Shown piece after piece: positions 45,201 to 46,853 of a DNA stretch of 46,853 nt. Within the stretch, counting starts at the first letter, position 1, and each line of letters starts with the position of its first letter. The notes under the pieces were generated by a model. The model ran no database searches, was not told the origin of the DNA, and saw nothing but the letters and a program-made list of their open reading frames with translations. The stretch comes from a bacterium (GTDB taxonomy: Bacteria; Myxococcota_A; Bradymonadia; UBA7976; UBA1532), in assembly GCA_030426945.1 (NCBI GenBank), contig JAUHXL010000005.1, positions 1 through 46,853 of the forward strand. The letters run 5' to 3'. Made by a program: the position numbers and the translations under genes.

Positions 45201-45319
45201 TTCAAGGGATGAAGAGCCTGTTGCGGCAGTTGCCGCTCCTGCACGAGGAGCTGGGAGACCCAGAACTTGTGGCGGTGTCCGTCGGTGTCAGCGGGGCACC
45301 TGACCCCGCCCGCGACTGA
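42257..45319 (+). CDS. SNF2-type helicase/translocase with degenerate PLD-like N-terminus
   Basis: The 1020-residue protein has SNF2-type motifs: Walker A VLADVVGLGKT (K248), DESH at 313-316, LLSATPQN, and in the second lobe VVFTQFADTARWL, STDTLSEGVNLQ and QRAGRIDRIG (Q715). Residues about 105-150 resemble the phospholipase D-like N-domain of helicases from defence islands (HTRLV...ASPL, then a WFERVRDRAQDV helix), but the catalytic HKD residues are not intact. The C-terminal 250 residues are unassigned. The GTG at 42257 overlaps the TGA of the preceding giant gene by four bases, so the two proteins are made together. SNF2 enzymes move on duplex DNA, and RapA uses this to remodel RNA polymerase (known); a link to the RNAP-like partner is inference. 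Confidence 0.9.
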   Translation: MRAYVSCGELRAEHLALFEDQAPAIDLMLAAPGLLERPPAAHAEVARAPGLPLSVAKGHGFLSALLDAFSVDLDRLPQTAAWERRIARWIDTIDRGGARFWFRRDQPAHTRLVCLAGASVVTASPLVADLWASADPDGDLRLEVTGAEHDRIRAWFERVRDRAQDVTPQVRAALAACWAGDFADPEDVYYRVVASYFRATLDGLDAEADDNPMRAVLTEFQDDAYQHAKSILRRYGGVVLADVVGLGKTYIAVALLSYLQRSTGSHALVLAPPAICRAWDDLAAEHRIELVTLSTGKLEDLDRYADREVVVIDESHNFRNMDTRRYERISAWLRPHGDAAERRVLLLSATPQNTRPSDLLAQLHMFPDVYSPLPHRGESLQAFFREVEQGRADATSLLQHVVVRRTRSFIRTAYPEAKVRLRQDDGQLAWVPLRFPRRLCGEEQALRYRIDEAYAGDLYARLLRTLAQMRYPLHGLGFYVLETARDDRRLRNLSRSGKGLRGLYKVLLLKRLESSVHAFRLTAGRLRDRLEQGLRQLSDGVVRIRVGRGGTDDDDTDDTLLDDGPIDVPAALFERRALRRDLIYDRGLITDLLESIADLTPDRDSKLQRLRAWFVARPPQRHRTVVFTQFADTARWLFDQLGAEYGRARVVTGGTSGTLGIIRRFAPRGNHAVTEPADQIDLLISTDTLSEGVNLQDADTLINYDIHWNPVRLIQRAGRIDRIGSPNDEIQIASFLPETKLEAALGLEAVVRSRIADFTSVFGEDGAFLPAGEQLDEGDVVSAYAGRALADADEGDAMDGLSRHAQRVLHLRRRRPDRFDHIMALRPGVRALSAGGGVPDVAATRLGWYWRFWGRPIVTGALEPVDDVDGMELLWRHAQAGAPTSPADALVRERVRSMAAEGMRNFEPDALAFRARKERPRLEPIEEWVRERLDAYSARCVQTRRPLIDQMIAWVLAGQHKPVLVGRGRQWRKEQLSGEAVFQGMKSLLRQLPLLHEELGDPELVAVSVGVSGAPDPARD

Positions 45320-45397
45320 CACGAATGTTGAACGGCATCCAGGTTCGACGTTCAGCCGTCGTCGTTGTCGGGCTCGCGAACGCAGCTTGCTCGGTCC

Positions 45398-46372
45398 TCA
45401 TCCGTTCGTCTGCCGCTCTGCCCCAAGCGCCCGCATCCCTTCCCCCCACCCCACCGCCGGCGCGTACCCCAGCTCAGTCCGCGCCCGCGTCGTGTCCACC
45501 GTGATGCTCGCCGAGAACATGCTGGCCGCGAAGCGGGTCAGCGGTGGGGCCTTGCGCAGGCGGAGCGTTCGCCAGACGCCCTCGACGACCGCCGCCAGTG
45601 AACGCGCCAGCCAGCCCGGCATGCTCTTGGTCGGGAGCGTCACGCCCTGGGTCTGGGCGAGGGGCGTGAAGAAGTCGCGGAGCGTTCCGCGGTCGGCGTC
45701 GGCGATGAAGTAGGCGTGGCCGCCTTCGCCGGCGGTGAGGGCGCGCTCGATGGCTCGGGCTAGGTTGTGGACGTGGCAGGTGCTGGTCTGTTGGCGGCCG
45801 TGGTCGAGCCACATGAACTGGCCGGCCTTCGCCTTCGCGAGGATAGCGGGCAGCACCGAGGCGTCGCGGGGGCCCCAGATCAGGCGCGGGCGCAGGGAGA
45901 TCGTCGTGAAGTCGGGCGCGTTGGCGGCGAGCACGCGGCGCTCCGCCTCGGCCTTGGTCTCGCTGTAGAGGAAGCGCTGGCGGGCGGGGTACGGGTGGGT
46001 CTCGTCGACGTCGAGCAGGTCGTGGCCGTCGAACAGGGCGGCCTCGGTGCCGATGTGCACGAAGCGGCGGACGCCGGCGGCGCGGGCGGCCTCGAGCAGG
46101 CGGGTGGTGCCGTCCACGTTGGCGCGCCAGAAGTCGTGGCGGGTGCCCCACTCCTCGACGTAGGCGGCGGCGTGCACGACCGCGTCGACGCCGGCGAGGT
46201 GCTTCGCCTCGACGGTGTCGAGCGCGCAGCGCACGGCCTCTGCGCCGAAGCCCTCGACGGCGGCGGCGCTGCGATCACTGCGCGCCATGGCGAGCACGGT
46301 GTGCGTGGGCGCGAGGCGCTCGATGGCGTGGCCGCCGACGAAGCCGGAGCCGCCGGTGACGAAGATGCGCAT
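45398..46372 (-). CDS. NAD(P)-dependent epimerase/dehydratase family protein
   Basis: The 324-residue protein is an extended short-chain dehydrogenase. It has the Rossmann motif VTGGSGFVGGH (G7 to G13), DAVVHAAA for the adenine pocket, catalytic Y136-x3-K140 in LYSETK, and LRPRLIWGP after it. It looks like the 3-beta-hydroxysteroid dehydrogenase/epimerase branch acting on sugar or sterol-like substrates; the substrate is unknown. The ATG at 46372 has GGGAGG with 5-base spacing. It is convergent with the helicase gene (78 bases, no convincing terminator) and marks the return to ordinary chromosomal genes on the right side of the island. Confidence 0.9.
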   Translation of the reverse strand: MRIFVTGGSGFVGGHAIERLAPTHTVLAMARSDRSAAAVEGFGAEAVRCALDTVEAKHLAGVDAVVHAAAYVEEWGTRHDFWRANVDGTTRLLEAARAAGVRRFVHIGTEAALFDGHDLLDVDETHPYPARQRFLYSETKAEAERRVLAANAPDFTTISLRPRLIWGPRDASVLPAILAKAKAGQFMWLDHGRQQTSTCHVHNLARAIERALTAGEGGHAYFIADADRGTLRDFFTPLAQTQGVTLPTKSMPGWLARSLAAVVEGVWRTLRLRKAPPLTRFAASMFSASITVDTTRARTELGYAPAVGWGEGMRALGAERQTNG

Positions 46373-46433
46373 CGTGGCCTCCCGCGTGGTGCAGCGTGCG
46401 ACCCTATCCGTCCACGGGCGAGAGCGCACCCGT

Positions 46434-46853
46434 TCAGCGCACGAAGCCCAGCACCCCTTCGTGGCGGATGTTGCCGGGCGGGCAGGTCGCCTCGAGCCAG
46501 TGGAAGTGCACGCGGGCGTCGAGGTGGTAGCAGCGGCTGAGCGGGCGGGCCATGGCCGACGTGCGGGTGTCGGCCACGTAGCCCAGCAGCCCCTCCTGCA
46601 CCTGGCCCTCGCAGCCCGCATCGGGGCTGAAGAAGTGTCCGGCGGCGAGGCAGCGGTACAGCGCGACGCGGCCCGGGCCGGGCTCGGTGAAGAGCTGGAA
46701 GGGCAGGTCGCCGCTGAAGGGCGGGTTGGCACCGCAGACCGACGGCGGCGCGAAGTACGGGTTGCACACCTGCGTCCAGCCGGGGGCGCCGGTGAGCACG
46801 CTCACCTCGTTGAAGTCGCGCGTCAGCAGGTGGGGGCGCGTCGTCGCGTCGCC
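46434..46853 (-). CDS. C-terminal part of a secreted Cys-rich protein (runs off the right edge)
   Basis: The frame is open from the right edge to a stop at 46434 (139 residues visible); the N-terminus is outside. Two similar repeat units, LYRCLAAGHFFSPDAGCEG...EGLLGYV and LSRCYHLDARVHFHWLEATC...EGVLGFV, resemble the HF-containing repeats of DUF5648-type surface proteins. Paired cysteines suggest an exported protein. No start, signal peptide or catalytic site can be judged from this fragment. It lies 61 bases upstream of the epimerase gene, same strand. Confidence 0.7.
   Translation of the reverse strand, partial: GDATTRPHLLTRDFNEVSVLTGAPGWTQVCNPYFAPPSVCGANPPFSGDLPFQLFTEPGPGRVALYRCLAAGHFFSPDAGCEGQVQEGLLGYVADTRTSAMARPLSRCYHLDARVHFHWLEATCPPGNIRHEGVLGFVR

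Noticed and set aside
34766-45319. Assigning the right-hand module to DISARM because of a SNF2 helicase with a PLD-like part
   Set aside because: No DrmA-type helicase, DUF1998 DrmB or DISARM methyltransferase is present, and the giant partner shows RNA polymerase-like rather than DrmB features.
45320-45397. Terminator between the convergent helicase and epimerase genes
   Set aside because: Only a 6-bp TGAACG/CGTTCA stem with a 14-base loop and no U-run; too weak to call.

Overview
The window is very GC-rich. Hand counts of sample 60-base lines give about 75% in ordinary genes and 55-65% in a few foreign-looking patches. Gene content points to a myxobacterium-like (Myxococcota / former Deltaproteobacteria) chromosome: lipoproteins with Asp-Ala low-complexity linkers, a multihaem cytochrome carrying Notch-like (LNR) repeats, GTG/TTG starts with strong GGAGG ribosome-binding sites, and hexanucleotide repeats. 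This placement is an inference. No rRNA, tRNA or CRISPR array was seen.

Layout. (1) 1-3.0 kb, minus strand: a cut-off Asp/Ala-rich lipoprotein, a winged-helix protein, and an M20-family carbamoylase-type hydrolase. (2) 3.1-8.4 kb, plus strand: a chaperone-like operon of DUF2760, an Hsp70-like protein, and an Hsp70-like protein with a DUF3731 tail. (3) 8.4-14.0 kb, plus strand: a MITE-like element, a possible small Cys/His peptide, a multihaem cytochrome lipoprotein with three LNR repeats, a lipoprotein, a BamA/TamA-like outer-membrane protein and a GNAT acetyltransferase. (4) 14.1-34.5 kb, minus strand: a defence island. A PD-(D/E)XK-like nuclease gene of lower GC sits at its left edge. A complete type 6 BREX operon follows, read right to left: brxE, brxA, brxB, brxC, a repeat-built linker ORF, pglX, an embedded ATPase plus DUF4276 (TOPRIM-like) pair, pglZ, brxD, and brxHI with a 3'-5' exonuclease tail. 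Most junctions are 4-base start/stop overlaps or gaps of a few bases, so it reads as one translationally coupled transcript. (5) 34.8-45.3 kb: a second module with a beta-CASP metallo-beta-lactamase nuclease (minus) divergent from a two-gene operon (plus) encoding an 1872-residue protein and a SNF2-type helicase. (6) 45.4-46.9 kb, minus strand: an NAD(P)-dependent epimerase and the C-terminus of a secreted protein.

The most striking observation is in the 1872-residue protein (36642-42260). It carries what looks like a degenerate N-terminal region of the RNA polymerase beta-prime subunit. The four zinc cysteines have the same spacing as E. coli RpoC C70/C72/C85/C88, and the following 27 residues align without a gap up to the conserved P..H.W. 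A segment matching the RpoC region ending in the RFR..L..KRVD motif comes next, then two helix-hairpin-helix segments resembling the RNA polymerase alpha C-terminal domain. No NADFDGD catalytic motif is present. Paired with a SNF2 ATPase and a divergent beta-CASP RNase-like enzyme beside a BREX locus, it suggests an undescribed three-gene system that borrows or mimics RNA polymerase parts. The function is unknown; defence is inferred from location only.

Within BREX, PglX should methylate host DNA, BrxC, PglZ, BrxD and BrxHI form the exclusion machinery, and BrxE, BrxA and BrxB are accessory proteins. The embedded ATPase/DUF4276 pair looks like a separate OLD-like two-gene unit riding in the same transcript.
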